This document shows, one piece after another, positions 9,286 through 19,461 of a stretch of 64,000 nt of DNA (the first letter of the stretch is position 1; each line of letters opens with the position of its first letter). Source of the stretch: Kriegella aquimaris (GTDB lineage: Bacteria; Bacteroidota; Bacteroidia; Flavobacteriales; Flavobacteriaceae); assembly GCF_900103215.1 (NCBI RefSeq), contig NZ_FNGV01000015.1:1-64000 (forward strand), in the 5' to 3' direction. The notes beneath the pieces were generated by a model. That model did not search any database. It saw nothing but the letters and a program-made list of their open reading frames with translations, and was not told where the DNA came from. The position numbers and the translations under genes were made by a program.

Positions 9286-10098
9286 TCATTTCTGGAACGA
9301 GGTCACACCAAATTTCTTGGCCTCTTCACGTGCAAGGGGTGCCCATTCGGTCAAATTGCTGATACGGGTATCGTTCGAAGGGTGGGTGCTCATAAATTCT
9401 GGTGGCGCTTCTCCGCCGCTATTCGCCTTCATTCGTTTCCAAAGTTCGGCAGCTTCTCCAGGGTCATAGCCTGCAATAGCCATAATCTGTAAACCAATTC
9501 GATCAGCCTCGGTTTCATGGCTTCTGCTAAAAGGAAGCATTATACCAACCTGAGATCCAATACCATAAGCTTGATTGAATATACTTAATTTTTGGGGGTC
9601 TTGAATGGCAATATTACCGGCCACCGCACCCAATTGTTGCAATGTACCCGCGCTCATTCGTTGCGCTCCGTGATCGGCGAGGGCATGTGCCACCTCATGA
9701 CCCATTACAACCGCCACCCCTGCTTCCGTTTGCGTTATAGGGAGTATACCCGTATAAAAAACAATTTTGCCACCTGGCATACACCACGCATTAACCGTTT
9801 TATCGTCTACAAGGTTATATTCCCATTTATAATCTTTAAGATAACCGGCATACCCATTTGCCGTTAACCAACGCTCGGCCGCCGATGATATACGTTGCCC
9901 CACCTTAGTTATCATTTTGGCATCCGAAGTGCCTGTAACCACCTTGTTTTCGGTCAAAAATTGATCATATTGCGCAAAAGCCGTAGGGAATACTTGGCTA
10001 TTCGGGTAAAAATTCAAAACTTTTTTTCCCGTGAAGGGATTGACCTTACAAGCGGATACGCCAATAAAAATCAAAATTATTAAAAGTACTTTTTTCAT
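9286..10098 (-). CDS. M48 family zinc metalloprotease lipoprotein
   Basis: 270 residues. A lipoprotein signal with Cys17 (GVSACKVNPFTGKK) is followed by an M48 peptidase domain. HEVAH (residues 134-138) gives the two zinc His ligands and catalytic Glu. SHETEADRIG (193-202) holds the third ligand, and STHPSNDTRI near residue 240 is typical of the family. The layout resembles periplasmic, membrane-attached M48 proteases of the LoiP/YcaL type, which act in outer-membrane protein quality control. It is a single gene with its own terminator. Confidence 0.9.
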   Translation of the reverse strand: MKKVLLIILIFIGVSACKVNPFTGKKVLNFYPNSQVFPTAFAQYDQFLTENKVVTGTSDAKMITKVGQRISSAAERWLTANGYAGYLKDYKWEYNLVDDKTVNAWCMPGGKIVFYTGILPITQTEAGVAVVMGHEVAHALADHGAQRMSAGTLQQLGAVAGNIAIQDPQKLSIFNQAYGIGSQVGIMLPFSRSHETEADRIGLQIMAIAGYDPGEAAELWKRMKANSGGEAPPEFMSTHPSNDTRISNLTEWAPLAREEAKKFGVTSFQK

Positions 10099-10135
10099 CT
10101 TCTTCAGTATTTATTTTTCTTAAAATACAAAAAAA

Positions 10136-12535
10136 CTAATTCCCCGTAATATGCAATTCAGTAAAATCTTTACTTATCTCTATGGTATTATTACCATTCA
10201 ATTTTAAATCTTTTAAAGCTACCTTTTCGTTATCGACCTCTACATTAGCTATTTTAAATGGAAGGCCATGAAATTTAAAAGTAAAGTTCTTATAAGGGGT
10301 GATAAAAGAACCATCTTTAAATTGTTGTATAATCAGTTCGTTTTCTTTTCCTCGCAACCTAAATTTTCGTAAACTATAACGTCCCTTTTTGTAATCAAAA
10401 CCATCTTGCCCATCTTCATAAACAGTTGAACTTTCGGCTCCTATTTTAAAATAAACATCCAAAACAAGCTCAGTTATTTCAATCTCCCCAACATACTGCT
10501 GTACGGGATATTTAGGAATAATGGCTCCTTCTTTGATAAATAGGGGTATCTTATCTATATCGGCGATCACCCATCTCTCTTTACCTCCTACTATGGTTTC
10601 TTCTGTCCAATAATTATACCATTTTCCGCGAGGCACATACATTCTTCTTCCTTTGGCATTGGGTTCTTGAACGGGGCATACCAAAATTTGCTTTCCGAAA
10701 ATAAACTCATCTGTTCGGAAATGTGTTTGGGTATCTTCTTGATCATAATGAACCAACGGTTGCAACATGGGCGTACCATCTTGAATATAGTTCCAGAACA
10801 TGGTATACAAATATGGAAGCAACTGATACCTCAGCTCAATGAACTTTCGTACAATATTCGTCACTTCGGAACCAAACGACCACGGTTCTTGATCTCCATG
10901 GTCACCACTTGAATGCACTCTACAGAAAGGGTGGAAAACACCTAATTGAATCCATCTCGCGAACAACTCACCATTGGGTTGTTCGGCAAATCCTCCAATA
11001 TCTGATCCTACAAAGGAGAAACCGCTCATGCACATACGTTGCACTTGCACGTTTGCGATCCACAAATGTTCCCAGGTAGCCACGTTATCACCTGTCCAGG
11101 TCGACGTAAATCTTTGGGCTCCTGAATAGGCCGAACGCGTAATTACAAAAGGTCGCTTCGGATACACATATTTCTTAACCCCTTCGTAAGTAGCCCGCGC
11201 CATTTGGGTACCATAAATATTATGGGCCTTTCTATGGCTACACGGATGACCATCGTAATCGTGCCGAACATCAAGGGGGAAAGTCTTGGTAGGCACTTCC
11301 ATCACAGCCGGCTCGTTCATATCGTTCCAAACTGCCTTGACACCGATGTCGCCAATTAATTCTTTATAAAGAGTTGCCCACCATTCCCGTACATCGGGAT
11401 TGGTGAAATCGGGAAAATTACATTCCCCAGGCCATACTTTACCCCGCATGTAGGGACCATCTCCCCTCTTACAGAAGAAATCATTGTCTTTCGCCTGTTG
11501 ATAAACCCAATAATCTTTATCTACCTTAATTCCCGGATCTATTATTGCAACGGTTTTGAACCCATCATCACTAAGCTCTTGTACCATTTTCTTTGGATCT
11601 GGAAAATAGTTGTTGTTCCAAGTGAAACACCTAAAACCCTCCATATAATCAATATCCAAATAAATAGCATCACAGGGAATTTTCAAATCCCTAAATTTTT
11701 TGGCAACCTCTTTGACCCTTTTTTCAGGATAATAGCTCCATTTAGATTGATGAAACCCTAGAACCCAAAGTGGCGGTAACTCAGGAGTGCCAGTCAAATC
11801 GGTATATGATTTAACCACATCAGGCATTTTGGGGCCATAAAAAAAGTAGTAGTTCATTTCACCCCCATCTGCCCAAAAACTAGTGACATTTCTTCTTTCA
11901 TGGGCAAAATCAAAATAAGACCTGAATGTATTATCAAAGAATAACCCGTAGGATATATTATTATGAAGCCCAATATAAAAAGGAATAGCCTTGTACAAAG
12001 GTTCTTGGTCTTTACCAAAAGCATATTGGTCCATCGCCCAATTGTCGACCCTTTTTCCTTTCAAATTCGAATGTGTAGCCTTATCGCCCATGCCATAGAA
12101 ACTCTCGGCACCTTGAGTAATCTTGCTCATTTTAACCACATTTCCGCCGTACTCATAATTTTCTTCCCAATGGAAACCAAGCTCATCTTCGTTAATAATA
12201 TTTCCGTCTAAATCAGAAATCTGAACACGAAGTGTATCGATATCGACAAGGACCCTAATTTTAGATGTCTCGACTATATATTCAGTTTCTGTTTTCACCA
12301 CATTGAGGTGATTGTACCCTATACCTGCATCATCATTAATTGCATAAGAAAAATCGGGTTCAAAAACATTTTCAGTGGCATACCTAAATCGAAGTACACT
12401 ATCTCGTAAAATCGTTATTTGGAGTATTACGCCGTTGGCCGTGGTGAAGAAAAGTTTATCTGCATCTTGTAAAAAATCCACTATTTTATTAGGGTAGAGA
12501 TTCCCCTTATATTCCAACTCTGTATTTGTTATCAT
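10136..12535 (-). CDS. GH31 family alpha-glucosidase
   Basis: 799 residues without a signal peptide, so probably cytoplasmic. An N-terminal beta-sandwich (about 1-225) precedes a (beta/alpha)8 barrel with the GH31 nucleophile in VWNDMNEPA (Asp405) and the acid/base Asp483 in TWTGDNVATW, followed by C-terminal beta domains. GH31 alpha-glucosidases release glucose from non-reducing ends of alpha-glucans. It is the last gene of the same-strand block GlgE–maltokinase–GlgB, from which a 382-base gap separates it. This suggests intracellular turnover or trimming of the glucan made upstream. Confidence 0.92.
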   Translation of the reverse strand: MITNTELEYKGNLYPNKIVDFLQDADKLFFTTANGVILQITILRDSVLRFRYATENVFEPDFSYAINDDAGIGYNHLNVVKTETEYIVETSKIRVLVDIDTLRVQISDLDGNIINEDELGFHWEENYEYGGNVVKMSKITQGAESFYGMGDKATHSNLKGKRVDNWAMDQYAFGKDQEPLYKAIPFYIGLHNNISYGLFFDNTFRSYFDFAHERRNVTSFWADGGEMNYYFFYGPKMPDVVKSYTDLTGTPELPPLWVLGFHQSKWSYYPEKRVKEVAKKFRDLKIPCDAIYLDIDYMEGFRCFTWNNNYFPDPKKMVQELSDDGFKTVAIIDPGIKVDKDYWVYQQAKDNDFFCKRGDGPYMRGKVWPGECNFPDFTNPDVREWWATLYKELIGDIGVKAVWNDMNEPAVMEVPTKTFPLDVRHDYDGHPCSHRKAHNIYGTQMARATYEGVKKYVYPKRPFVITRSAYSGAQRFTSTWTGDNVATWEHLWIANVQVQRMCMSGFSFVGSDIGGFAEQPNGELFARWIQLGVFHPFCRVHSSGDHGDQEPWSFGSEVTNIVRKFIELRYQLLPYLYTMFWNYIQDGTPMLQPLVHYDQEDTQTHFRTDEFIFGKQILVCPVQEPNAKGRRMYVPRGKWYNYWTEETIVGGKERWVIADIDKIPLFIKEGAIIPKYPVQQYVGEIEITELVLDVYFKIGAESSTVYEDGQDGFDYKKGRYSLRKFRLRGKENELIIQQFKDGSFITPYKNFTFKFHGLPFKIANVEVDNEKVALKDLKLNGNNTIEISKDFTELHITGN

Positions 12536-12917
12536 GGTTTGGCTATATTTTAAAAAAAACCCAAATTACGGACTTTAGCCGAGATTCTGAATATAATATT
12601 ATTAGCAATTATTAACTATTACGATTTCGTTAGTTTTAAGCGCCTAAAATTATCCAACAAATGAAAAAAAAAGTTGCTTTACACCTAAAAAGTAGGTAAA
12701 TAATTTTTAAACCGTTAAGGTCGAACCATTACAAAAATGCCCAAAAATCAAGAATTACCACCCGATTCCTTGAGGTTATTTTGCTTTTACCGTGCCCGTA
12801 AATTTCGACCATTCTATTGTCAATTTTTGCATTTCACCGACCGCATAGATGTATGCTTGGCATAAAACCAAGAACTCCCATTAACTGGAAGTTAAGGTGT
12901 CGTTAGACATAAAAGAT
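12536..12917. other. Intergenic region upstream of the GH31 gene
   Basis: 382 bases, AT-rich, between the GlgB stop and the GH31 start (both minus strand). It probably carries the GH31 promoter and leader, but I see no clear TAnnTTTG box, terminator or reading frame of note. A 12-codon ATG frame at 12661 is too short to support. Confidence 0.5.
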
Positions 12918-14813
12918 TTACTGAAAAATAAGAATACTTAAGGGAGGTATAGTGACCACCATAGATTTTTTTTGCCCATTCCACGCCTTGGTCGATAACT
13001 TTATCGCGTTATTTTGAATACCACTACCACCATATTTTTTGGCATCGCTATTGAAAATTTCCTTTATCTGACCTGATTTAGGTACACCTATTCGATAATT
13101 TTCTCGAGGTACCGGGGTAAAATTACAGGCAATCAAAATATCGTTCTTCTTATCATGACCTTTACGGAGATAGGTTATTACCGAGTTCTCATGATCACTA
13201 TAGTCGATCCATTCAAAGCCCTCTGGACTAAATTGCTTTTCGTACAATGCAGGATATGCCTTATAGATATGATTTAAGTCTTTTATCAATTCTTGTACGC
13301 CAGAATGAAAATCGTATTGTGTGAGGTGCCATTCGAGACTCTGCTGGAAGTTCCATTCGGAGGTCTGCCCAAACTCACCGCCCATAAATATCAAATTCGT
13401 ACCTGGATGGGTAAACATATATCCAAAAAGTAATCTCAAATTGGCAAAACGCTGCCATTCATCACCAGGCATTCGGTATACCAAAGATTGCTTTCCGTAA
13501 ACCACTTCATCATGCGAAAAAGGCAGCATAAAGTTCTCGGTAAAGGCATATGTCATACTAAATGTCAAATCGTTCTGATGGTGTTTTCTGTAAATGGGTT
13601 CCTTCTGAAAATACTCCAAGGTGTCATGCATCCATCCCATCATCCATTTCATACCAAAACCAAGACCACCATATTTTATGGGTCGAGAGACTCCGGTAAA
13701 TGCCGTTGATTCTTCCGCAATGGTCTGTACTCCAGGAAAATTGCTGTATACCGTATCATTGAATTCCCTTAAAAAAGATATCGCCTCTAAATTCTCATTG
13801 TTACCATAAATGTTCGGTTCCCACTCCCCTTCTTCCCTTGAATAATCTAGATATAACATTGAGGCAACTGCATCAACCCTTAGACCATCTACATGATACT
13901 TATCTAACCAAAATATCGCATTGCTGATTAAGAAAGCTCGCACTTCGTTTCTCCCATAATTGAATATAAGACTCTTCCAATCAGGGTGGTACCCTCTTCT
14001 TCTATCAGGATGTTCATACAAATGCGAACCATCAAAGAAGCCAAGTCCGTGAGCATCTTCAGGAAAATGTGAAGGCACCCAGTCAAGAATTACACCGATA
14101 TCGTTCTGGTGCAGCTTGTCGACGAGCAATTTAAAATCTTCCGGTTTACCGAAGCGGGATGTTGGAGCAAAATAACCCGTAAGCTGATACCCCCAAGATG
14201 GATCGTACGGATACTCCATAATCGGCATGAACTCAACATGGGTAAAACCCATTTCCTTGACATATTTCACTAAATCCTCGGCTAATTCAATATAAGAAAG
14301 AAAAGTATTGTCAGCCTTTCGTTTCCAAGAACCCAAATGCACTTCGTATACAGAGTAAGGCTTATCTAAACCATTCTTGTCGGCCCGATAACCCATCCAT
14401 TCTTTATCTTTCCAATCATATTCAGCATCCCAGACTATAGATGCTGTCTTGGGCGGATGTTCGCAATATTTGGCAAAGGGGTCGTTCTTTTCTGTTTGAA
14501 CGTCCCAATTATTAGAGTGTATTTTGTATTTGTAAAGTGTACCCTTATCGATTCCAGGAATAAAACCTTCCCAAATACCACTGGCATCCCAACGTACATT
14601 AAGCTTATGGTCCCCTTCTATCCAATAATTGAAATCTCCGATTACGGACACTGATTTCGCTGTCGGTGCCCAAACGGCAAAATAGGTACCTTTTACTCCA
14701 TCTACCTCTACGATGTGGGAACCTAATTTTTCGTAAAGCCGGAAATGTTTTCCTGCTTTGAAAAGATCAATATCAAACTCGGAAAATAAACTGTGCGGTA
14801 CTACTTTGCCCAT
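12918..14813 (-). CDS. glgB: 1,4-alpha-glucan branching enzyme
   Basis: 631 residues. An N-terminal CBM48 domain (about 30-115; YFAVWAPTAKSVSVIGDFN) precedes the GH13 barrel. Catalytic residues are Asp314 in GLRVDAVASMLYLDYSR, Glu in TIAEEST (367/368) and the transition-state Asp in FSHDEVVYGK. It forms alpha-1,6 branches in alpha-1,4-glucan. The length matches short-type GlgB lacking the extra N1 domain. It sits directly downstream of the maltokinase gene on the same strand, consistent with branching of glucan made by GlgE. Confidence 0.95.
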   Translation of the reverse strand: MGKVVPHSLFSEFDIDLFKAGKHFRLYEKLGSHIVEVDGVKGTYFAVWAPTAKSVSVIGDFNYWIEGDHKLNVRWDASGIWEGFIPGIDKGTLYKYKIHSNNWDVQTEKNDPFAKYCEHPPKTASIVWDAEYDWKDKEWMGYRADKNGLDKPYSVYEVHLGSWKRKADNTFLSYIELAEDLVKYVKEMGFTHVEFMPIMEYPYDPSWGYQLTGYFAPTSRFGKPEDFKLLVDKLHQNDIGVILDWVPSHFPEDAHGLGFFDGSHLYEHPDRRRGYHPDWKSLIFNYGRNEVRAFLISNAIFWLDKYHVDGLRVDAVASMLYLDYSREEGEWEPNIYGNNENLEAISFLREFNDTVYSNFPGVQTIAEESTAFTGVSRPIKYGGLGFGMKWMMGWMHDTLEYFQKEPIYRKHHQNDLTFSMTYAFTENFMLPFSHDEVVYGKQSLVYRMPGDEWQRFANLRLLFGYMFTHPGTNLIFMGGEFGQTSEWNFQQSLEWHLTQYDFHSGVQELIKDLNHIYKAYPALYEKQFSPEGFEWIDYSDHENSVITYLRKGHDKKNDILIACNFTPVPRENYRIGVPKSGQIKEIFNSDAKKYGGSGIQNNAIKLSTKAWNGQKKSMVVTIPPLSILIFQ

Positions 14814-14979
14814 GTTTTTGTTATTAGTTGTTATTTATAGTTCGAAATAATCAACATCAAATTCATTCTGTCTTCTTATAAAAAATCAAGAACACGCATG
14901 TACAATGATATTAAATACTCGCCTTGTTATATGTAAAAATTTAATTCAGTTTCAGTCAATCAACTTAGAGCAGAAACCA

Positions 14980-16614
14980 TTAAGTCTTCTCGTTTATAAT
15001 ACTCATAATACCCTCTAGGGGTATTACGGCCCACAAAGGTCTTGAATTCATTTCATAACCCAATTCATAAACTGCCTTTTCGAGCATACAATATTCCAAA
15101 ATAAATATGCGCTCTTGAATATACCCTATATTCAGATTATTTTTTTGAATAAGCCCTACATAACTTCCCATAAAGACGCCTATGAAATAGCGATAAAGTA
15201 GTTCTCCTGCCTTGAACAGTTGTTTTTGAGATTGCGGATAGGCACCTGCATCATCAAAGATAGTGGCATATATCGCATAATGAAACGAACGAAAAATACC
15301 GGCCACATCTTTTAACGGCGGTTGTTTGACTTTTCTATCACGAATGGTACTTTCTGGTTCTCCCTCAAAATCAAGGAGATAAAAATCATCATCTTGTATC
15401 AGAATCTGACCCAAATGGTAATCACCATGTATGCGAATGCGCTCTCCCTTAAGCTTGGTCCAGTCAAAGTTCACAAAACGCTTTCGAATTTCGTTCTTGC
15501 GCTCTAAAAATTCCTTGGCCAATTCTAAAGAAAGCCCTTCCAAGCGGTGAATATTGTTCTCTACAATATTCAGTCTGTTCTGAAATTGGTACAACAACCT
15601 ATTTTTCAACCAAACCTCATAATCGCCATTAAAGTGAGTAGGTGTAAACGCCGTATCACTGAACTCTGACCCTAGAGCTATGTGCATTTCGGCCGTTCTT
15701 TTCGCCAGCACCTGTAACTTCAAAAAGATATTAAGGCCTGCCCAATCGATAATTTCAGGCGGCACATCGTTGATGCCCAACTTCGAAAAAATCTTGGTTT
15801 CGGGTAGCGCATCAATATGAATACGTTTATATTCAAGGTTGGCAAACACTTTTTTAAGTTCTTTCAGCATGTAATCCCAAGCGTCACCTTGATTAGGCAC
15901 CAGTTCTTGCATCAAGGCGATGGTGATGTTCACCTCATCGGAATCGATTACATTAATACTCCCTTGATAAGATGGCGTGTTTCGAAATCCTTTTTTCTCT
16001 GATAAAAATCTGCTCATTTCATAATCGGGATTCTTATCCGAATAAATCCGTCTAAAGAACTTGATTACATATTTATCATTAATGATTATTGAAGTATTGC
16101 TCTGCTCCAAGCCCATAAAACGGGAAGAAATATACGCTGTACCATCAAAATTGACACTTTTATGATACCTTACTTTTGTGGTATCATTTGGTACTGCCGT
16201 CATAATCCTTTCAAAAACCAGTTTTCGAAAAGCTTCTAAGTTCAGGGCATCGATAATAAACCCTTCCTGTCCATTAATGGTGAGTGGTAAAATCCTGTCT
16301 TTTTCAGCAAAGGTTTCATCGGAAACAAACGCAATAGGCAAAAAGTAATGTTGGTAAAAAGCTTCCTCAAAATTCACTTCCAAAAGCAGGCCATAATAAA
16401 CCTCTTCGCGCTGCTGTATTCTAAAATATTCCTGTAATTCTATATACTTTAGTTTGCTAGCCTTACCACCGTACCACCGCTGCTGCACAATATAATTCTC
16501 GAGCACATCAGATAGAAAGACCCGAACAAAGTTCTCATCATCAATGAGTTCTTCCCATACCGTATCAAACTTATAGGGCGGCTGCAAAACGGAATCTTTC
16601 TTTTTCTTTGGCAT
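14980..16614 (-). CDS. mak: Maltokinase (maltose-1-phosphate forming)
   Basis: 544 residues, a stand-alone kinase rather than a TreS-Mak fusion. The N-terminus (QQRWYGGKASKL, about 43-54) matches the maltokinase cap domain. The C-terminal aminoglycoside-phosphotransferase-like lobe has the Brenner motif IHGDYHLGQIL, with catalytic Asp, and the metal-binding LLDFEGEP. It phosphorylates maltose at C1 with ATP, supplying maltose-1-phosphate to GlgE, whose gene ends three bases before this start. No trehalose synthase gene is in the window, so the maltose source must come from elsewhere. Confidence 0.85.
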   Translation of the reverse strand: MPKKKKDSVLQPPYKFDTVWEELIDDENFVRVFLSDVLENYIVQQRWYGGKASKLKYIELQEYFRIQQREEVYYGLLLEVNFEEAFYQHYFLPIAFVSDETFAEKDRILPLTINGQEGFIIDALNLEAFRKLVFERIMTAVPNDTTKVRYHKSVNFDGTAYISSRFMGLEQSNTSIIINDKYVIKFFRRIYSDKNPDYEMSRFLSEKKGFRNTPSYQGSINVIDSDEVNITIALMQELVPNQGDAWDYMLKELKKVFANLEYKRIHIDALPETKIFSKLGINDVPPEIIDWAGLNIFLKLQVLAKRTAEMHIALGSEFSDTAFTPTHFNGDYEVWLKNRLLYQFQNRLNIVENNIHRLEGLSLELAKEFLERKNEIRKRFVNFDWTKLKGERIRIHGDYHLGQILIQDDDFYLLDFEGEPESTIRDRKVKQPPLKDVAGIFRSFHYAIYATIFDDAGAYPQSQKQLFKAGELLYRYFIGVFMGSYVGLIQKNNLNIGYIQERIFILEYCMLEKAVYELGYEMNSRPLWAVIPLEGIMSIINEKT

Positions 16615-16617
16615 AAA

Positions 16618-18552
16618 TTACTTATTTATGTGGAATACGTGAAAGGGTAACGAGGAACTCAGTTCAACATAGTTCCATTCAGAGCTCCATGTATAACTGT
16701 TATCGGTTATCATGTCTTTCATTATTACAGGATGTCCCGCTGACACTCCTAACGCCTCTAATGGCAATTGTACCATACCTTGTTGTGAATTGTGGGAATC
16801 TAGATTTATGACCGTTAAAGTTTCATTTGTACGATCATCGTTCCATTTATAGAAAGCGATAAGGTAATCATTTTCCAAAGCGCAGAACATTATGTTATTG
16901 GTTTGTTGAAACGAGGTATGGTTCTTTCTCGTCGCGTTTAATCGTGTAATAAGGTAAGTCAATTTATTTTCATGTGTCCACTCCCAATGTCTGATTTCAT
17001 ATTTTTCGCAATTCAGATATTCCTCTTTCCCGGGTAGTGCGTCCGATACCATATATTCGAAGACCGGGCCATATATTCCCAAATTGCCACATAAGGTCGC
17101 CGCCAGCGCATAGCGTATTAGGTGCATGGCCTCATTGGCACCTTGTAAATGATACGGATTGATGTCAGGCGTATTGGGCCAAAAATTCGGGCGATAGTAC
17201 TCCTTCATTTCAGATTGGGTCAGCTCAAGCATATATTCTATCAGCTCGTGCTTTTCTACGCGCCAGGTAAAATAAGTGTACGATTGCGAGAAACCTTGTT
17301 TGGCCAATTGTTGCATAACCTTGGGGCGTGAAAAGGCTTCCGCCAGAAAAAGTACATCAGGATGTTTCTTTTTTACCTCGGCAATTAACCAGTTCCAAAA
17401 ATAATAAGGTTTTGTATGCGGATTATCGACCCGAAAAATAGAAATGCCACATGTAACCCAATGCAAGGTAACGTTTAAAAGCTCTTTCCACAGTTCTTTA
17501 TAAGCTGTTGTCTCGAAATAAAAATTGACAATATCTTGATATTTTTTAGGAGGGTTTTCAGCATATTGAATGGTGCCATCGGGCCGTTTTCTAAACCACT
17601 CTGGGTGTTCTGAAATATAAGGATGATCGGGCGCCGCCTGAAAAGCGAGGTCCATGGCTATTTCAATCCCGCTTTCCTGAGCTTTTTTGATCAGGTGCTT
17701 AAAATCTTTTTCCGTTCCCAATTCTTTATGTATTGCCTTATGGCCCCCGAGCTTTGATCCTATGGCCCATGGCACACCAGAATCTCCTTCTTTTGCATTA
17801 GTGGCATTGTTTTTTCCTTTGCGATTGACCTCTCCTATAGGGTGTATCGGAGGAAAATAAAGTACATCAAACCCCATATTGGCTATTCTGGGCAAGAGGT
17901 TTTCACAATCTTTGAACGTACCATGTTTACCATATTGCGGCGATGTTGATCGTGGAAAAAATTCATACCATGTGCTAAAATTGGCCTTCTTCCGATCCAC
18001 ATACACCTGAAGCGTTTTACTGATTTTCGCAAAACTCCGCTGGGGAAACTCCAAAAATAAGCGGTGCAATTTTTTGGATGTAGCTATGGAAGTAGCCTTC
18101 TCATACCGCGAATCATCTTTAAATTGATCGATCCATCCCTGCAATTCCGTCTTTTCCTTTGCCGGAATCTTTTTTACAATGTATTCCAAGTATTGTACCC
18201 CATCTAAAAGCTCACTCTTTACATACTGCCCATCTTTCAATTTGGCTTTGATACCATGTTGCCAGTTTAGGGCATGATCCACCCACCCACGAACCTTATA
18301 GTCATAAAAACCCTGTTTGTCAACTGTAAAAGAAATCTTGTGCACATCATCGGCCAGATGTTTCATTCTGGCTTCGCTGAAGCCTTTTTCGCTTTCATGC
18401 TTAAACAATACTTCGGCTTGCACGATATCGTGCCCGTCGGGAAAAACATCGGCATATACGGTTACTTGTTCCCCCGTTATTCGCTTAATAAAAAAAGCTC
18501 CGCATTGCAATTGCGGATTAATATTCTCAATAACTACACGCTGTTGTAGCAT
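16618..18552 (-). CDS. glgE: Alpha-1,4-glucan:maltose-1-phosphate maltosyltransferase
   Basis: 644 residues. The N-terminal DUF3416 domain (about 1-190; RVVIENINPQLQCGAFFIKR) precedes a GH13_3 barrel with the GlgE-specific FRVDNPHTKPYYFW (nucleophile Asp376) and FLAEAF (acid/base Glu405). WYEFFPRS near residue 195 is also characteristic. It transfers maltosyl units from maltose-1-phosphate to the growing alpha-1,4-glucan. It is the first gene of the block, and the next gene (maltokinase) starts three bases after its stop, so the two are almost certainly co-transcribed. Confidence 0.93.
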   Translation of the reverse strand: MLQQRVVIENINPQLQCGAFFIKRITGEQVTVYADVFPDGHDIVQAEVLFKHESEKGFSEARMKHLADDVHKISFTVDKQGFYDYKVRGWVDHALNWQHGIKAKLKDGQYVKSELLDGVQYLEYIVKKIPAKEKTELQGWIDQFKDDSRYEKATSIATSKKLHRLFLEFPQRSFAKISKTLQVYVDRKKANFSTWYEFFPRSTSPQYGKHGTFKDCENLLPRIANMGFDVLYFPPIHPIGEVNRKGKNNATNAKEGDSGVPWAIGSKLGGHKAIHKELGTEKDFKHLIKKAQESGIEIAMDLAFQAAPDHPYISEHPEWFRKRPDGTIQYAENPPKKYQDIVNFYFETTAYKELWKELLNVTLHWVTCGISIFRVDNPHTKPYYFWNWLIAEVKKKHPDVLFLAEAFSRPKVMQQLAKQGFSQSYTYFTWRVEKHELIEYMLELTQSEMKEYYRPNFWPNTPDINPYHLQGANEAMHLIRYALAATLCGNLGIYGPVFEYMVSDALPGKEEYLNCEKYEIRHWEWTHENKLTYLITRLNATRKNHTSFQQTNNIMFCALENDYLIAFYKWNDDRTNETLTVINLDSHNSQQGMVQLPLEALGVSAGHPVIMKDMITDNSYTWSSEWNYVELSSSLPFHVFHINK

Positions 18553-18740
18553 AATTTTGGTTTGATTGATTTTGCTAAAAATAGGAATTAATAGTTAAAA
18601 CAATATAGACAACCCAAGAAATTTGAAAAGGGTGTTGCTAATGGGAAAAACATTTTTGGAACGCTTTTTGAAAGCTTGGTTAAAAGTGTGAGAAAGAAAT
18701 AATCACTTCTTATATTTACAAACATTCTAAAAATGACATC

Positions 18741-19304
18741 ATGAAAAAAATAACTTTAGTACTAGGCGCATTTTTAACCTTATTTTTTGTTGCCTGCGAA
18801 GGTCCGGCCGGACCTCCTGGTTTAGATGGTTTTGATGGAGCTCAAGGTCCTGCAGGAGCCGATGGTTCCGAATTTGAAGCTATTGCTTTTGAGGTAGAGA
18901 TCGACCTGACCGCGAATTCAGGAAATAACACCTATGAATTCGGAGAACCCTTTTCAGCACATAGTATTGAACTTTTTCCTGATGATGCCATTTTAGTATA
19001 TCGATTGGAGGAAGTAGACAATGGTGTTGACGTTTGGCGACAACTTCCTCAACCTTTTTTTACTGACGACGGACTTTTGTATTACAACTTCGATTTCACG
19101 CTAGATGACTATAAAATATATGTTGAACCCGATTTCGATTCTGGCCTTGTATCTACCGACTTGGTATTGGATCAAGTATTTAGAGTATTCGTAGTACCAG
19201 CAAACTTGGGCCTATCTTCTAAAATGGATAAGTCGAATATTAGCGCGGTTATGAACAGTTTGGGATTGGAAGAAAACGATGTTCAAAAAATAAAATTAAA
19301 TTAA
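18741..19304 (+). CDS. Collagen-like repeat lipoprotein
   Basis: 187 residues. The lipoprotein signal has Cys in FFVACEGPAG (residue 19). Directly after it comes a short Gly-x-y stretch (GPAGPPGLDGFDGAQGPAGA), then a globular beta-rich acidic domain with no further collagen repeats. Short collagen-like stalks at the N-terminus of surface lipoproteins are common in Bacteroidota. Function unknown. A perfect terminator follows at 19321-19363. Confidence 0.75.
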   Translation: MKKITLVLGAFLTLFFVACEGPAGPPGLDGFDGAQGPAGADGSEFEAIAFEVEIDLTANSGNNTYEFGEPFSAHSIELFPDDAILVYRLEEVDNGVDVWRQLPQPFFTDDGLLYYNFDFTLDDYKIYVEPDFDSGLVSTDLVLDQVFRVFVVPANLGLSSKMDKSNISAVMNSLGLEENDVQKIKLN

Positions 19305-19320
19305 TACAACATTATGAATT

Positions 19321-19363
19321 CACAAAAAAGGCCCGTTTCCATTGAAATTCGGCCTTTTTTGTG
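19321..19363 (+). terminator. Rho-independent terminator, collagen-like gene
   Basis: Perfect 13-bp stem: CACAAAAAAGGCC at 19321-19333 pairs with GGCCTTTTTTGTG at 19351-19363. A T-run is included in the 3' arm. Confidence 0.85.
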
Positions 19364-19461
19364 GTTTTTATAAAAATTTATAAAAACTGTTGCACCCTAA
19401 ATATTGTAACTATATTGAAAGGAGTTGCCGCAGGTTACGTCCAAATAACTAAATTTATAAA

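Noticed and set aside
12661-12705. Twelve-codon ATG frame as a leader peptide
   Set aside because: It is on the opposite strand to both neighbours and has no ribosome site or attenuator structure.
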